DNA from: Sphingobacterium sp. UBA5670
Lineage (GTDB): Bacteria; Bacteroidota; Bacteroidia; Sphingobacteriales; Sphingobacteriaceae
Direction of reading: 5' to 3'
Assembly (NCBI RefSeq): GCF_002420705.1
Contig: NZ_DIIM01000019.1
Span: forward strand, 1 to 64,000
DNA length: 64,000 bases
The position numbers were made by a program, and so were the translations under genes. Of this stretch, positions 45,422 to 53,220 are shown piece after piece; positions within the stretch are counted from its first letter, which is position 1; the number at the start of each line of letters is the position of its first letter. The notes below the pieces were generated by a model that ran no database searches, was not told where the DNA came from, and saw only the letters and a program-made list of their open reading frames with translations.

Positions 45422-45616
45422 TTAAATTCTTTCTCTTTTAAATGTGTAATGAAAAGACCAGGAGTTGCCATTTACCTCAAGGTCCTGCATAGCTATTAAT
45501 TCCCAGCCTTGATTTCCAAGGTCATTTAAGATTTCATCGATTTTTTCGGGATCCAACTTTGTTCCCCAGAAACCCTTAGGTTCAATTTTTAGCGTTTTAT
45601 ACTCAAATCTTTTCAT
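45422..45616 (-). CDS. DUF4177 small protein
   Basis: 64 residues matching the DUF4177 pattern: FEYKTLKIEPKGFWG, then ILNDLGNQGWELIAM and a final strand SWSFHYTFKRE. Small cytosolic alpha/beta protein of unknown role. It overlaps the end of the pspA gene by 14 bases and precedes the YqiJ-like gene by 11, so it is translated as part of the operon. Confidence 0.8.
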   Translation of the reverse strand: MKRFEYKTLKIEPKGFWGTKLDPEKIDEILNDLGNQGWELIAMQDLEVNGNSWSFHYTFKRERI

Positions 45617-46310
45617 CCCTATTTAATTTTCTTTTTAGTTCCTCTAATTCGATGTTGACAGCGTCAGATCCGCCTATTGTCTCGTTAATTTCATCAACTT
45701 TACTCTTGTTGCCTAATGCAATTTCTCCATAGGCCTTGGCTAGTGCTTCGTCTTCTTCGACTTTCTCTTTCATACGTTCTAACATGGAAATCGTACTATT
45801 GGAATCGATATTAGCAAGCTGTCTATTGACCATTTTAGCAGCGTTGGATACTTTTACACGTGCTTTTAAGGTGGATAGCTCACTTTCCCATTTCGATATA
45901 TTGAATTTGAGAATGTCGACATTTTTGTGAAGCTCATCGGCCGAACTTTGGTGGATTACCGCTTGTTTTTCCAATTCTCCCGCTTCAATCAATAACTGTT
46001 TTTTCAATAACAGTGCTTCTTTTGCTAGACTTTCTGCCTTTTCTGCTGTTAGCTCTCCCTTTTGCGCTTTTTGTAGTAATAGAACGGCTTTGTTTTCAAA
46101 TTCATTGGCTTCTTCTTTTTTCTTTTCACCATTGTTTTGGGTACGTATCGCTAAGGCCTTCACCTTGGCATAAGCTTCTAACGACTGTTCTAAGTCCTCT
46201 TTCATTTCACGGATACCTTGTTCCGTCATTTTGATGGGGTCTTCCATTTTGTCCACGACTGCGTGGATCTCTGCCTGACCGATTCTGAAAATTCTCTTAA
46301 AAATATTCAT
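45603..46310 (-). CDS. pspA: PspA/IM30 (ESCRT-III-like) family protein
   Basis: 235 residues, almost entirely helical: FKRIFRIGQAEIHAVVDKMEDPIKMTEQGIREMKEDLEQS at the N-terminus, followed by coiled coil to the end (RVKVSNAAKMVNRQLANID near the middle). PspA/IM30 proteins assemble into membrane-remodelling rods and rings and are homologous to ESCRT-III. The proteins they meet in gammaproteobacteria (PspB, PspC, PspF) are not encoded here. Instead it is bracketed by a YbjN/CesT-like gene 4 bases upstream and by DUF4177, YqiJ-like, flotillin and AAA ATPase genes downstream. It is closer in setting to E. coli YjfJ than to classical PspA. Confidence 0.9.
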   Translation of the reverse strand: MNIFKRIFRIGQAEIHAVVDKMEDPIKMTEQGIREMKEDLEQSLEAYAKVKALAIRTQNNGEKKKEEANEFENKAVLLLQKAQKGELTAEKAESLAKEALLLKKQLLIEAGELEKQAVIHQSSADELHKNVDILKFNISKWESELSTLKARVKVSNAAKMVNRQLANIDSNSTISMLERMKEKVEEDEALAKAYGEIALGNKSKVDEINETIGGSDAVNIELEELKRKLNRDEKI

Positions 46311-46314
46311 TATT

Positions 46315-46704
46315 CTATAATTTTGAAAAACTTATTAACTGATTATAATATTCACTCATTAGAAGACTCAGCGAATTGATGGCGGCATCAAATTCATTCT
46401 GATCTAGATTATGTATTTGTAAGGTATACCTAAATATGACTTTGGTACCATCTTCTGTTAATGCAAATCCTCCATGTATGATATCCCTGTTTTTTATTAA
46501 TAATGATTTGAACATATCTATAGTCTCGTTGCTGATCGTAAACAGGTATTGCTCAAAAATTAGGATGGGCTGTGCAATGCCAACGATGAGGTTGCGGATT
46601 CCGTCATCTTCATTTTCGATGACAAAGATTCCTTCTTTTGTATCCTTATGGGTAACGGTATAACCGATATTGGCGATATAATTTTCAATTTTTGAGAAGT
46701 ACAT
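46315..46704 (-). CDS. YbjN/CesT-like (putative chaperone-fold) protein
   Basis: 129 residues; alpha/beta protein with a pattern of the YbjN or type III secretion-chaperone-like fold: KIENYIANIGYTVTHKDTKEG, FVIENEDDGIRNLIVGIAQPILIFEQYL, VIFRYTLQIHNLDQNEFDAAINSLS. It may correspond to the DUF2170-like partner seen with YjfJ. First gene of the operon. I start at ATG 46704; a GTG at 46728 in the same frame lies inside the predicted operator/transcription-start area. Binds partner proteins presumably; no enzymatic motif. Confidence 0.65.
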   Translation of the reverse strand: MYFSKIENYIANIGYTVTHKDTKEGIFVIENEDDGIRNLIVGIAQPILIFEQYLFTISNETIDMFKSLLIKNRDIIHGGFALTEDGTKVIFRYTLQIHNLDQNEFDAAINSLSLLMSEYYNQLISFSKL

Positions 46705-46723
46705 AATCAAGTTTTTTATATAT

Positions 46724-46771
46724 TGCACATATTCTTTGCATAAAGATAATAAAATGCAAAAATATTTTGCA
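46724..46771. promoter_or_regulatory. two operator-like sites TGCA-N9-TGCA
   Basis: Two 17-bp sites, 46724-46740 and 46755-46771, both TGCA-N9-TGCA, with centres 31 bp apart (three helical turns). The second is a perfect palindrome (TGCAAAA-ATA-TTTTGCA). A degenerate minus-strand -7 box TATCTTTA (46741-46748) lies between them, and a TTG at 46770-46772 could be its -33 element. A protein bound at both sites would cover the spacer/-33 and the start region of the operon. The divergent XRE-type gene is the natural candidate for the binding protein. Confidence 0.65.
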
Positions 46772-46796
46772 ATAAAAATTCAATTTTTTTTAAAGA

Positions 46797-47456
46797 ATGA
46801 GTAACGTAGGAAACAATATTAAGAAATTAAGAAAAGTGAAAGGTATGAGCCAGCAGGCGTTTGGGGATGTTTTTAATCTTACTAGAGGTAATATTTCGTC
46901 TTACGAAGAAATGCGTGCTGAGCCAAAAATTGAGACTGTTCTTAAAATTGCAAATTATTTTGGCATTCCTGTGCAGCATCTCATTGAGAAAAATCTATCC
47001 GTCAATGAGATTCTTAATTTCAATGATTATTTTCAGCCTAACACTCCTGTTATTGGGCGTAAAAGGCTTGTACAAATCCCTCTTTTGGAACGGGATGTTC
47101 TTTTTGAAGCGAGTTCTCATTTTACGAAATTAGACGAACTGCCGGTAATTGAATTCCCTTTGCAAAGTAGAAATCGTTTTATAGCTATTGAATATTCTGA
47201 TGCTATTCCTGTACCCAATGATTTTTTTGCTAACTCCCAATCCATTTTGTTTTTTGAAGAGGTTGACGTGCAGAGTCTACATACCCTGGACAATGCTTTT
47301 GGCCTGTGTTTTTCCGACCAAGAATTCTTCATTGGAAAGTACAGCTTACAGGACAAGGAGATCAGTTTATTATTAAATGCTTGGAAAAAAGTTGATTTCA
47401 CTTTGGGTAAGAAAGAATTTTTCTGGAAATTGTACGGTAAATTTGATCGAGTTTAG
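46797..47456 (+). CDS. XRE-family regulator with degenerate S24-like C-terminal domain
   Basis: 219 residues. HTH at about 5-62 (IKKLRKVKGMSQQAFGDVFNLTRGNISSYEEMRAEPKIETVLKIANYF). The C-terminal 120 residues follow an S24/LexA-type pattern (LVQIPLLERD, FIAIEYSDAIPVPNDF, GLCFSDQEFFIGKYSL) but the catalytic Ser and Lys are not recognisable, so it may sense rather than self-cleave. It is divergent from the flotillin/PspA operon, with two symmetric sites between them. It most probably represses that operon and itself. Signal unknown. Confidence 0.8.
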   Translation: MSNVGNNIKKLRKVKGMSQQAFGDVFNLTRGNISSYEEMRAEPKIETVLKIANYFGIPVQHLIEKNLSVNEILNFNDYFQPNTPVIGRKRLVQIPLLERDVLFEASSHFTKLDELPVIEFPLQSRNRFIAIEYSDAIPVPNDFFANSQSILFFEEVDVQSLHTLDNAFGLCFSDQEFFIGKYSLQDKEISLLLNAWKKVDFTLGKKEFFWKLYGKFDRV

Positions 47457-47518
47457 TCGAGTGGAAAAAGTAAATAAATCCGAACAAACCTTATACATAC
47501 AACAATAAATTTAAAAAG

Positions 47519-47926
47519 ATGAAAAAAGTAACCTTGATGGCAGCAATCGCTGGTTTTTTAATTATTTCTTGTAATAACTCTAATACTAAAGAAGTCGAAG
47601 TAAAGGATACAACTATTCATGTTGACGCAAAAGAAGATACAGTCAAATCGCTAGTCGGGAATGCTGCGGGAGAAGTTGCTATTCCAAAATTTAGTTCTGC
47701 TGAGACACAAAAATTGGCGGAGGATTACACAAAATATATCAAAGAATTTATCACTGTTGCTAAAAGCGGCGATGTTGTTAAGCTTAAGGAGCTTGCTTCG
47801 AAGCGACAGGAATGGGCCACCAAAGAAACTGAAGCTGTTTCTAAGTTTACACCTGAAGATGCCAAATTATGGAAGGCGTATGCAGAGAGCCTAGGACGAG
47901 AGTTGACTGCAAGCCTGACAAAATAA
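47519..47926 (+). CDS. small lipoprotein of unknown function
   Basis: 135 residues: lipoprotein signal MKKVTLMAAIAGFLIISC with Cys18, an acidic Asn/Lys/Glu-rich linker (about 20-55), then a helical domain (KFSSAETQKLAEDYTKYIKEFITVAKSGDVVKLKELASKRQEW). I do not recognise a named family. It lies between the XRE gene and convergent ssb, alone between short gaps. Confidence 0.6.
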   Translation: MKKVTLMAAIAGFLIISCNNSNTKEVEVKDTTIHVDAKEDTVKSLVGNAAGEVAIPKFSSAETQKLAEDYTKYIKEFITVAKSGDVVKLKELASKRQEWATKETEAVSKFTPEDAKLWKAYAESLGRELTASLTK

Positions 47927-47936
47927 GTTGGAAACA

Positions 47937-47976
47937 ATCGACGAGGTAGGGGACTTGAAAAACCTACCTCGTTGAT
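47937..47976. terminator. bidirectional hairpin, lipoprotein/ssb
   Basis: ATCGACGAGGTAGG (47937-47950) pairs with CCTACCTCGTTGAT (47963-47976), one wobble, between convergent genes. The T-run is short. Confidence 0.7.
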
Positions 47977-47980
47977 CAAA

Positions 47981-48376
47981 CTAGAAGGGGAGGTCATCTT
48001 GATTCTCATCTGGAAGCGTTGGGCTGTCTTCTTTGGCGCCGTTTGATTCTGATAGAACCATGAAATTATCTACTTTAATTTCTGTGACATATTGTTTAAC
48101 GCCATCTGCGTTCTCATAATTACGATAGGTGAGTTTGCCTTCAACCATGAGTTTGGTCCCACGTTGGCATTTCTTTTCAATGGTATTGTTTTGATTACCC
48201 CAAACCACGAGTGTATGCCATTGGACTTCTTCAACCCACTCACCGGCTTTGTTTTTGAAAAGATCATTCGTGGCGAGACGTAATATGGAATAATTTGTCC
48301 CTGTGGAAGTTGTTTTGATTAACGGATCATTTCCTAAATGCCCAACTAATTGTACTTTGTTACGTAATGTGCTCAT
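47981..48376 (-). CDS. ssb: single-stranded DNA-binding protein
   Basis: 131 residues: OB-fold with NKVQLVGHLGNDP and QWHTLVVWGNQ, GTKLMVEGKLTYRNYENADG, and a C-terminal acidic tip DLPF that recruits partner proteins. Short form typical of a second SSB in Bacteroidota. Next to the small zinc-ribbon gene, divergently oriented, with two identical palindromic sites between them (48475-48515). Confidence 0.93.
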   Translation of the reverse strand: MSTLRNKVQLVGHLGNDPLIKTTSTGTNYSILRLATNDLFKNKAGEWVEEVQWHTLVVWGNQNNTIEKKCQRGTKLMVEGKLTYRNYENADGVKQYVTEIKVDNFMVLSESNGAKEDSPTLPDENQDDLPF

Positions 48377-48474
48377 GTGTCTAATTTTTAAATGTTTTTA
48401 ATAATTCTTATTTTAGTTGATGGTCTTTGGCTATTGATGCCAAATGATCTTGAGCAAAGGTGGGGTAGAAAAAA

Positions 48475-48515
48475 GACTATAGTCGTCTATTTACCATTTG
48501 TATTCGACTATAGTC
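48475..48515. promoter_or_regulatory. paired palindromes GACTATAGTC between ssb and zinc-ribbon gene
   Basis: GACTATAGTCG occurs at 48475-48485 and 48506-48516, centres 31 bp apart. The second is part of a perfect 12-bp palindrome (CGACTATAGTCG). The spacing equals that of the operator pair at 46724-46771, but the sequence differs. A dimeric regulator binding on one DNA face is likely. Which of the two divergent genes it controls is open. Confidence 0.55.
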
Positions 48516-48550
48516 GGTTGTAACCGTTTGTTGTCGTTTAATATTCCGTT

Positions 48551-48916
48551 ATGAGTTCTGTCGAGAAAGTTTGCCTTGAATGTGGCAAAGTAATATATGG
48601 CCGTTCTGACAAGCGATTTTGTGATGATGCTTGCCGAAACGCCTATAACAATAAATTAAATAGCGACCAGGTCAATCTGGTGCGCAATGTGAATAATATC
48701 CTACGAAAAAACCGCCGTATTCTATTGGATGTTTTAAGTGGGGAGGGTATGGCCAAGATACAACGGGAAAAGTTAAAGCGGTTGGGATTTGATTTTAAGT
48801 TTCATACACATACTTTTTCCAATAACAAGGGACAGACCTATAGCTTTATTTATGAAACAGGCTATCTGTTGCTGGAGAATGATTGGGTATTGATCGTTCA
48901 AAAGAAACCACTGTGA
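48551..48916 (+). CDS. small zinc-ribbon (DUF2116-like) protein
   Basis: 121 residues. The N-terminus has a four-cysteine zinc site (CLECGKVIYGRSDKRFCDDAC), then helices (NLVRNVNNILRKNRRILLDVL) and a C-terminal beta region ending LENDWVLIVQKKPL. It resembles zinc-ribbon proteins of Bacteroidota that are listed as DUF2116 or uncharacterised. Possible DNA- or RNA-binding or adaptor role. Downstream of the paired palindromes. Confidence 0.65.
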   Translation: MSSVEKVCLECGKVIYGRSDKRFCDDACRNAYNNKLNSDQVNLVRNVNNILRKNRRILLDVLSGEGMAKIQREKLKRLGFDFKFHTHTFSNNKGQTYSFIYETGYLLLENDWVLIVQKKPL

Positions 48917-48947
48917 TTTTGAGTGCAATAGATTCATTGGTATTGGT

Positions 48948-49538
48948 TTAGTTTGTAGAACTGAGCTTGGCCTTTCTTATTGCGATATAATTAGAAATAG
49001 TAAACGTTAGAATCACGATGTAATAGCATACTGGGATGAGTAAAAAATAGGCACTATTGAAGATATCGCTTAGAAAAGACGGTAGTGCAATCTTAAAAAA
49101 GTCTGCAATAATGATATAGCCTATGAAACTTCCTAGAAAAAATAGTCCTACAGCATGTATTACAATGATTCTTTTTAGGTGCTTACTGTATAAGGCGTCT
49201 TTGTTTTGTTTCGTATAGCCCATAATTGCTGGGACTAATAACCCTAATAATGGATTGACAAGAAAGGTGAGCGATGCTAAATATAGCGCTTTAATACTTC
49301 CTGTTTGATTGTTGTCGATACTGATTTGATTTACATTTGGCATAATGAGTTGTTCTAGAGGTATTTCCAAAATTTGACTGATCTGTTTGAGACTAAATCC
49401 ACTGATTTCTTCCGTGCCTTTTTCTATGCGTTGCACTGTTCTCAGCGATACCCCCGCTTGATCAGCGAGTTCCTGCTGCGTTAGTCCCTTACGTTTTCTT
49501 GATAGTTTGATTAGTTGATTAGCTGATTGACTTTCCAT
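48948..49538 (-). CDS. membrane-anchored HTH (XRE) regulator
   Basis: 196 residues in two parts: an XRE helix-turn-helix at about 8-65 (SRKRKGLTQQELADQAGVSLRTVQRIEKG, ISQILEIPLEQLI) and three or four C-terminal membrane helices (ALYLASLTFLVNPLLGLLVPAIM, IIVIHAVGLFFLGSFIGYIIIA, SAYFLLIPVCYYIVILTFTIS). This is the arrangement of one-component membrane-bound regulators. Start at MESQSANQ; the 21 extra residues of the longer frame are not conserved-looking. Target genes unknown. Confidence 0.75.
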   Translation of the reverse strand: MESQSANQLIKLSRKRKGLTQQELADQAGVSLRTVQRIEKGTEEISGFSLKQISQILEIPLEQLIMPNVNQISIDNNQTGSIKALYLASLTFLVNPLLGLLVPAIMGYTKQNKDALYSKHLKRIIVIHAVGLFFLGSFIGYIIIADFFKIALPSFLSDIFNSAYFLLIPVCYYIVILTFTISNYIAIRKAKLSSTN

Positions 49539-49708
49539 AGTCCAAATATGGGGAAATAGTCGTTGAATTTCAGCGAAATTGATGCGACAATAATATGCCA
49601 ATATCGTGCTGAATAATATAACATATTAATAATCAAAAGTTTTTGGAATTTGGTAAATATTTTGAATCTTTGCAATTCAATAGAGTAATTAATAAAAACG
49701 GAAGAATA

Positions 49709-49789
49709 TGTTTGCAATATTAGAAAATCCCGCTTCGTCCACAGAGAAGATTCTCGGGAATATTCTTCGGAATACGGTCCTTTCCTAAT
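49709..49789 (+). CDS. possible 26-codon small ORF
   Basis: ATG at 49709 to TAA at 49787-49789 encodes 26 residues (MFAILENPASSTEKILGNIL... then RNTVLS). A possible -7-like AATCTTTG lies upstream at about 49668-49675 with a TTTG about 19 bases further up. Not in any family I know; codon use alone cannot prove it. It is the only small frame worth noting in the 49539-49958 gap. Confidence 0.25.
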
Positions 49790-49958
49790 CTTCTTTCTTA
49801 ATACGTTAAGTAACCTACGTTGGAATTGGCTAAAACTTGGCGCTCTAAATAGTAGTCCATTTTTCCAATGTGCTTAGCTTATTATGGAGTTTTAAAAATC
49901 CAGTTACTTTCAAGGTATTGTGAAAGCTGGATATGAATGTTATGTTTTAGAAAATTTT

Positions 49959-50456
49959 ATGAATTCAGTAAATAAATATGTCCTTCAGGCGCTGGATAAC
50001 TATCCTATATATTTGGAGGAGACCATGGAGTCCTTATCCTATGCGCTGTCTTATGATGAGTCCAATACAATGGCGCTTTGTTTGATGGGAAGAGTTCATG
50101 CTGAACAGCTATTGGACTATGAGCAGGCAAAAAGGTATTTCCAGGAAGCTTTAGCACATAATGTACAGGCAGTGGAAGTATATCCTTATTTCATTCAAAC
50201 ATTGATTGATATGGGGGAATATGAAGCTGCAAAAAAGACGATTAAATTTGCGTTGAAGTTGCCAGGAATGTCCTTGACAGGCATCTGTATAAAGAAAGCA
50301 CTTCTATTTGAAAAATTAAGAAAATACAAAAAGGCATTGAAGGCGTTAAAGATGGCAAAACTTGAAAATGTTGATCTTGATTTTTCGTCAATCCTGAAGT
50401 CGATTGAAGATCGGATTAAAGGGAAACAGAAATTAAGAAGGGGAGTGAACGGATAA
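49959..50456 (+). CDS. tetratricopeptide-repeat protein
   Basis: 165 residues, cytoplasmic (no signal). Helical repeats of TPR type: ESLSYALSYDESNTMALCLMGRVHAEQLLDYEQAKRYFQEALAHN, VYPYFIQTLIDMGEYEAAKKTIKFALKL, and IKKALLFEKLRKYKKALKALKMAKL. I start at ATG 49959 (MNSVNKYVLQALDNYP); a GTG 39 bases upstream is possible. Probably a protein-interaction module; no partner is apparent. Confidence 0.7.
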   Translation: MNSVNKYVLQALDNYPIYLEETMESLSYALSYDESNTMALCLMGRVHAEQLLDYEQAKRYFQEALAHNVQAVEVYPYFIQTLIDMGEYEAAKKTIKFALKLPGMSLTGICIKKALLFEKLRKYKKALKALKMAKLENVDLDFSSILKSIEDRIKGKQKLRRGVNG

Positions 50457-50487
50457 AAGTTTTGTTTTGAACCAAGGTCCAATAAAG

Positions 50488-50517
50488 AAGCCCTAGCTGA
50501 AATTTCAGCTAGGGCTT
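50488..50517. terminator. bidirectional terminator, TPR gene/metE
   Basis: Perfect 15-bp inverted repeat (50488-50502 with 50503-50517) with no extra loop bases, in the 80-base gap between convergent genes. Confidence 0.85.
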
Positions 50518-50536
50518 TATCAATATAGTTTAAGAA

Positions 50537-52849
50537 TTATTCTGCTCTTAAGATTTTCGCAGCCTCAACCATCGACTCTAAAGCCGCCTTGGTTTCCGGC
50601 CAAGCACGAGTTTTCAAACCACAGTCAGGGTTAACCCAAAGTTGTTCTGCTGGAACTACTGCTTTTGCTTTGCGCAATAGATCGACCATTTCGTCTTTGC
50701 TCGGTACACGTGGTGAGTGAATATCATAAACACCTGGACCAATATCATTTGGATATTTAAAATCACCAGCGAAAGCATTCAATAATTTCATTTGAGAACG
50801 TGAAGTCTCGATCGTGATTACGTCAGCATCCATTGCAGCGATATCTTCGATCACATTATTGAACTCTGAGTAACACATGTGTGTGTGAATCTGTGTATCG
50901 TCTTCAACATTTGATGAAGAAACACGGAAAGCGCGTACTGCCCAGTTCAAGTAATCTTTTTGATCAGCTTTACGTAGAGGTAATCCTTCACGGATAGCTG
51001 GTTCATCAATTTGTATGATTTTGATACCTGCTTTTTCCAACGCTTGTACTTCATCTAAGATTGCCAATGCAATCTGATAAGTCGTTGTTGAGCGCGGTTG
51101 ATCGTTACGTACGAAAGACCATTGTAAGATTGTTACAGGACCGGTCAACATACCTTTAACCGGACGATTTGTCAATGACTGTGCATAAGAAGACCAGCGT
51201 ACAGTCATATCTTCAGGACGGTATACGTCACCGTAGATAATCGGAGGTTTAACACAACGTGAACCGTAAGATTGTACCCAACCGTTTTGAGTGAAAGCGT
51301 ATCCGGCTAATTGTTCACCGAAGTATTCCACCATGTCGTTGCGTTCGAATTCGCCGTGTACTAATACGTCGATATCCAATTGCTCTTGAAGACGGATGGT
51401 GTTTTCTGTTTCTTCTGCGATTGCTTTATCGTATTCTGCCTGCGTAATAGCACCTTTTTTCAGGTCTGCTCGCCATTTACGAACATCTTTCGTTTGTGGG
51501 AATGAACCAATTGTTGTTGTAGGGAACGCTGGCAAGTTGAATTTCGCTTGTTGCGCTGCTTTACGGTCAGCAAATGCTGAAGTACGTTTTGCATCGTCAT
51601 CAGTGATATTGCTTGTACGTGTTTTAACCTCTGGTTTGTGGATCAGTGGAGAAGTACGACGGCTTTCCGCAGCAGCTTTGTTAGCTTCGAAGCGTTTTGC
51701 TGTTTCAGCATCAACTTCACCTTCCGCTAGTACAGCTAAGTCTTTTACCTCAGCTAATTTTTGTTTAGCAAATGCTAACCAGTTTTTCACTTCGGCAGGT
51801 AATGACTGTTCGTTGTGCTCATTGTCTAAATCAAAAGGAACGTGCAACAAAGATGAAGAAGGGGCTACCCATACACGGTCTTTTCCTAAGGCATCAACAG
51901 CCTGTTTGATTTTAACTAATGATTTTTCGTAATCATTTTTCCAGATGTTACGGCCTTCAACAATACCCAAAGATAACGTCAACGAAGCAGGAACTTTAGC
52001 TAAGACTGTATCCAATTGATTTTCGCCACGTACCAGATCCAAATGTAAAGCATGGATAGGCAAGTTAACAGCGATATCTTCGTTGTCTTTTAAAGCTTCG
52101 AAGTAAGTAGTTGCGATTAACTTGATGTTTTTTGCTGCTGCAGCCAATTTTTCGAAAGTCGGTTGATATAAGGCTTTTACTTTAGCATCTAAATCTAATG
52201 CTAAGTAAGGCTCGTCAATCTGAACATATTGCGCACCAGCTTCAGCTAGTTTAGCTAATATTTGCTCATATACTGGAATAAGTTTATCCAATAAATCGAT
52301 ACGGTCGAAACCAGCTTCTTTTTCTTTACCGATCAAAAGGTAGGTAATTGGACCCAATAAAACTGGTTTAGTATCGATGCCCAATGATTTTGCTTCGTTA
52401 TATTCATTTAAGAATTTTTCAGAAGTCAATTTAAATTCTTGATCTTTTGTGAATTCTGGCACCATGTAGTGGTAGTTAGTATCCAACCACTTAGTCATTT
52501 CCATTGCAGTCACGTCGATTCCTTCTTGTTGGAAACCACGAGCCATTGCAAAATATAGATCTAAACTGTAATTGTTGTCTACTTTGTTCAATAAAGAATG
52601 GTAACGAGCAGGAATTGCACCAACAGTAAGGGTTAAATCCAATACTTGATCGTAAAAAGAGAAATCATTGGAAGGAATCAAATCTATTCCAGCATCTTTC
52701 TGCGTTTTCCAATTGCCTTCACGAATTTTTTTTGCGGTGTCCAATAATTCCTCAACAGAAGATTTTTTAGCCCAATAGGCCTCATTGGCTTTTTTCAATT
52801 CGCGGAATGCGCCCACACGAGGGTAACCTAAATTATTAGTCAATAACAT
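50537..52849 (-). CDS. metE: cobalamin-independent methionine synthase
   Basis: Transfers a methyl group from methyltetrahydrofolate to homocysteine. 770 residues in the usual two-barrel form. The C-terminal barrel has the zinc ligands in HTHMCYSEF (His, Cys) and VNPDCGLKTR (Cys) and the segment PTTTIGSFPQT; the N-terminal barrel begins NNLGYPRVGAFRELKKA. A SAM-I riboswitch precedes it, so SAM represses it. Monocistronic, ending at a bidirectional terminator. Confidence 0.97.
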   Translation of the reverse strand: MLLTNNLGYPRVGAFRELKKANEAYWAKKSSVEELLDTAKKIREGNWKTQKDAGIDLIPSNDFSFYDQVLDLTLTVGAIPARYHSLLNKVDNNYSLDLYFAMARGFQQEGIDVTAMEMTKWLDTNYHYMVPEFTKDQEFKLTSEKFLNEYNEAKSLGIDTKPVLLGPITYLLIGKEKEAGFDRIDLLDKLIPVYEQILAKLAEAGAQYVQIDEPYLALDLDAKVKALYQPTFEKLAAAAKNIKLIATTYFEALKDNEDIAVNLPIHALHLDLVRGENQLDTVLAKVPASLTLSLGIVEGRNIWKNDYEKSLVKIKQAVDALGKDRVWVAPSSSLLHVPFDLDNEHNEQSLPAEVKNWLAFAKQKLAEVKDLAVLAEGEVDAETAKRFEANKAAAESRRTSPLIHKPEVKTRTSNITDDDAKRTSAFADRKAAQQAKFNLPAFPTTTIGSFPQTKDVRKWRADLKKGAITQAEYDKAIAEETENTIRLQEQLDIDVLVHGEFERNDMVEYFGEQLAGYAFTQNGWVQSYGSRCVKPPIIYGDVYRPEDMTVRWSSYAQSLTNRPVKGMLTGPVTILQWSFVRNDQPRSTTTYQIALAILDEVQALEKAGIKIIQIDEPAIREGLPLRKADQKDYLNWAVRAFRVSSSNVEDDTQIHTHMCYSEFNNVIEDIAAMDADVITIETSRSQMKLLNAFAGDFKYPNDIGPGVYDIHSPRVPSKDEMVDLLRKAKAVVPAEQLWVNPDCGLKTRAWPETKAALESMVEAAKILRAE

Positions 52850-52929
52850 AATGAATGTTTTTAATATTTCTTTTTCAACTATATTTCTTGCTAGAGAGAG
52901 AAGGACACACTAGAATTCGGTGACTTCGG

Positions 52930-53029
52930 CTTATCATTCCCATATCAAGTAGGGTAGAATTTAGCACCTTGTCAAGGGACAGGTTGCTAAGGCTTCATCG
53001 GGTCTATTCCCTCTGCCTTTCTCTATAAG
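52930..53029 (-). promoter_or_regulatory. SAM-I (S-box) riboswitch
   Basis: On the minus strand the conserved S-box blocks occur in order: CTTATAGAG (53021-53029), GAGGGA (53008-53013), GATGAAGCC (52991-52999), GCAACC (52982-52987), AAGGTGCTAA (52961-52970) and closing GAATGATAAG (52930-52939). The two ends pair to form P1. The gene start lies 80 bases downstream. I found no clear U-tailed terminator there, so the switch may act on translation. Confidence 0.93.
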
Positions 53030-53179
53030 CGACGCTAAGTTAGAACATTTCTTTTTGAAATGCAAATTTTTTATAAAAGTGCGTCAATTTTTTATATTCT
53101 ACTAAGGATGAAATTGTTTTGTTCTTTTATTTTCATCCAAGAATTTGTGTATGTCATGCTCCAATACGCTTTGTAGCAT

Positions 53180-53220
53180 AAAAAAGGGAAATGACTGTAT
53201 TTCTCATTCCCCTTTTTTTT
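53180..53220 (-). terminator. intrinsic terminator after response regulator
   Basis: Imperfect stem (AAAAAAGGGAAATGA with TCATTCCCCTTTTTT, one mismatch) with T/A runs, overlapping the stop codon of the response-regulator gene. It separates that gene from the metE leader. Confidence 0.8.

Noticed and set aside
37500..46704. Prophage or mobile island around the flotillin/PspA operon
   Set aside because: No integrase, transposase, tRNA, direct repeats or change in base composition at the borders was visible.
46797..47456. Active LexA-type self-cleaving repressor
   Set aside because: The C-terminal domain lacks a recognisable Ser-Lys catalytic pair, so self-cleavage is not supported.
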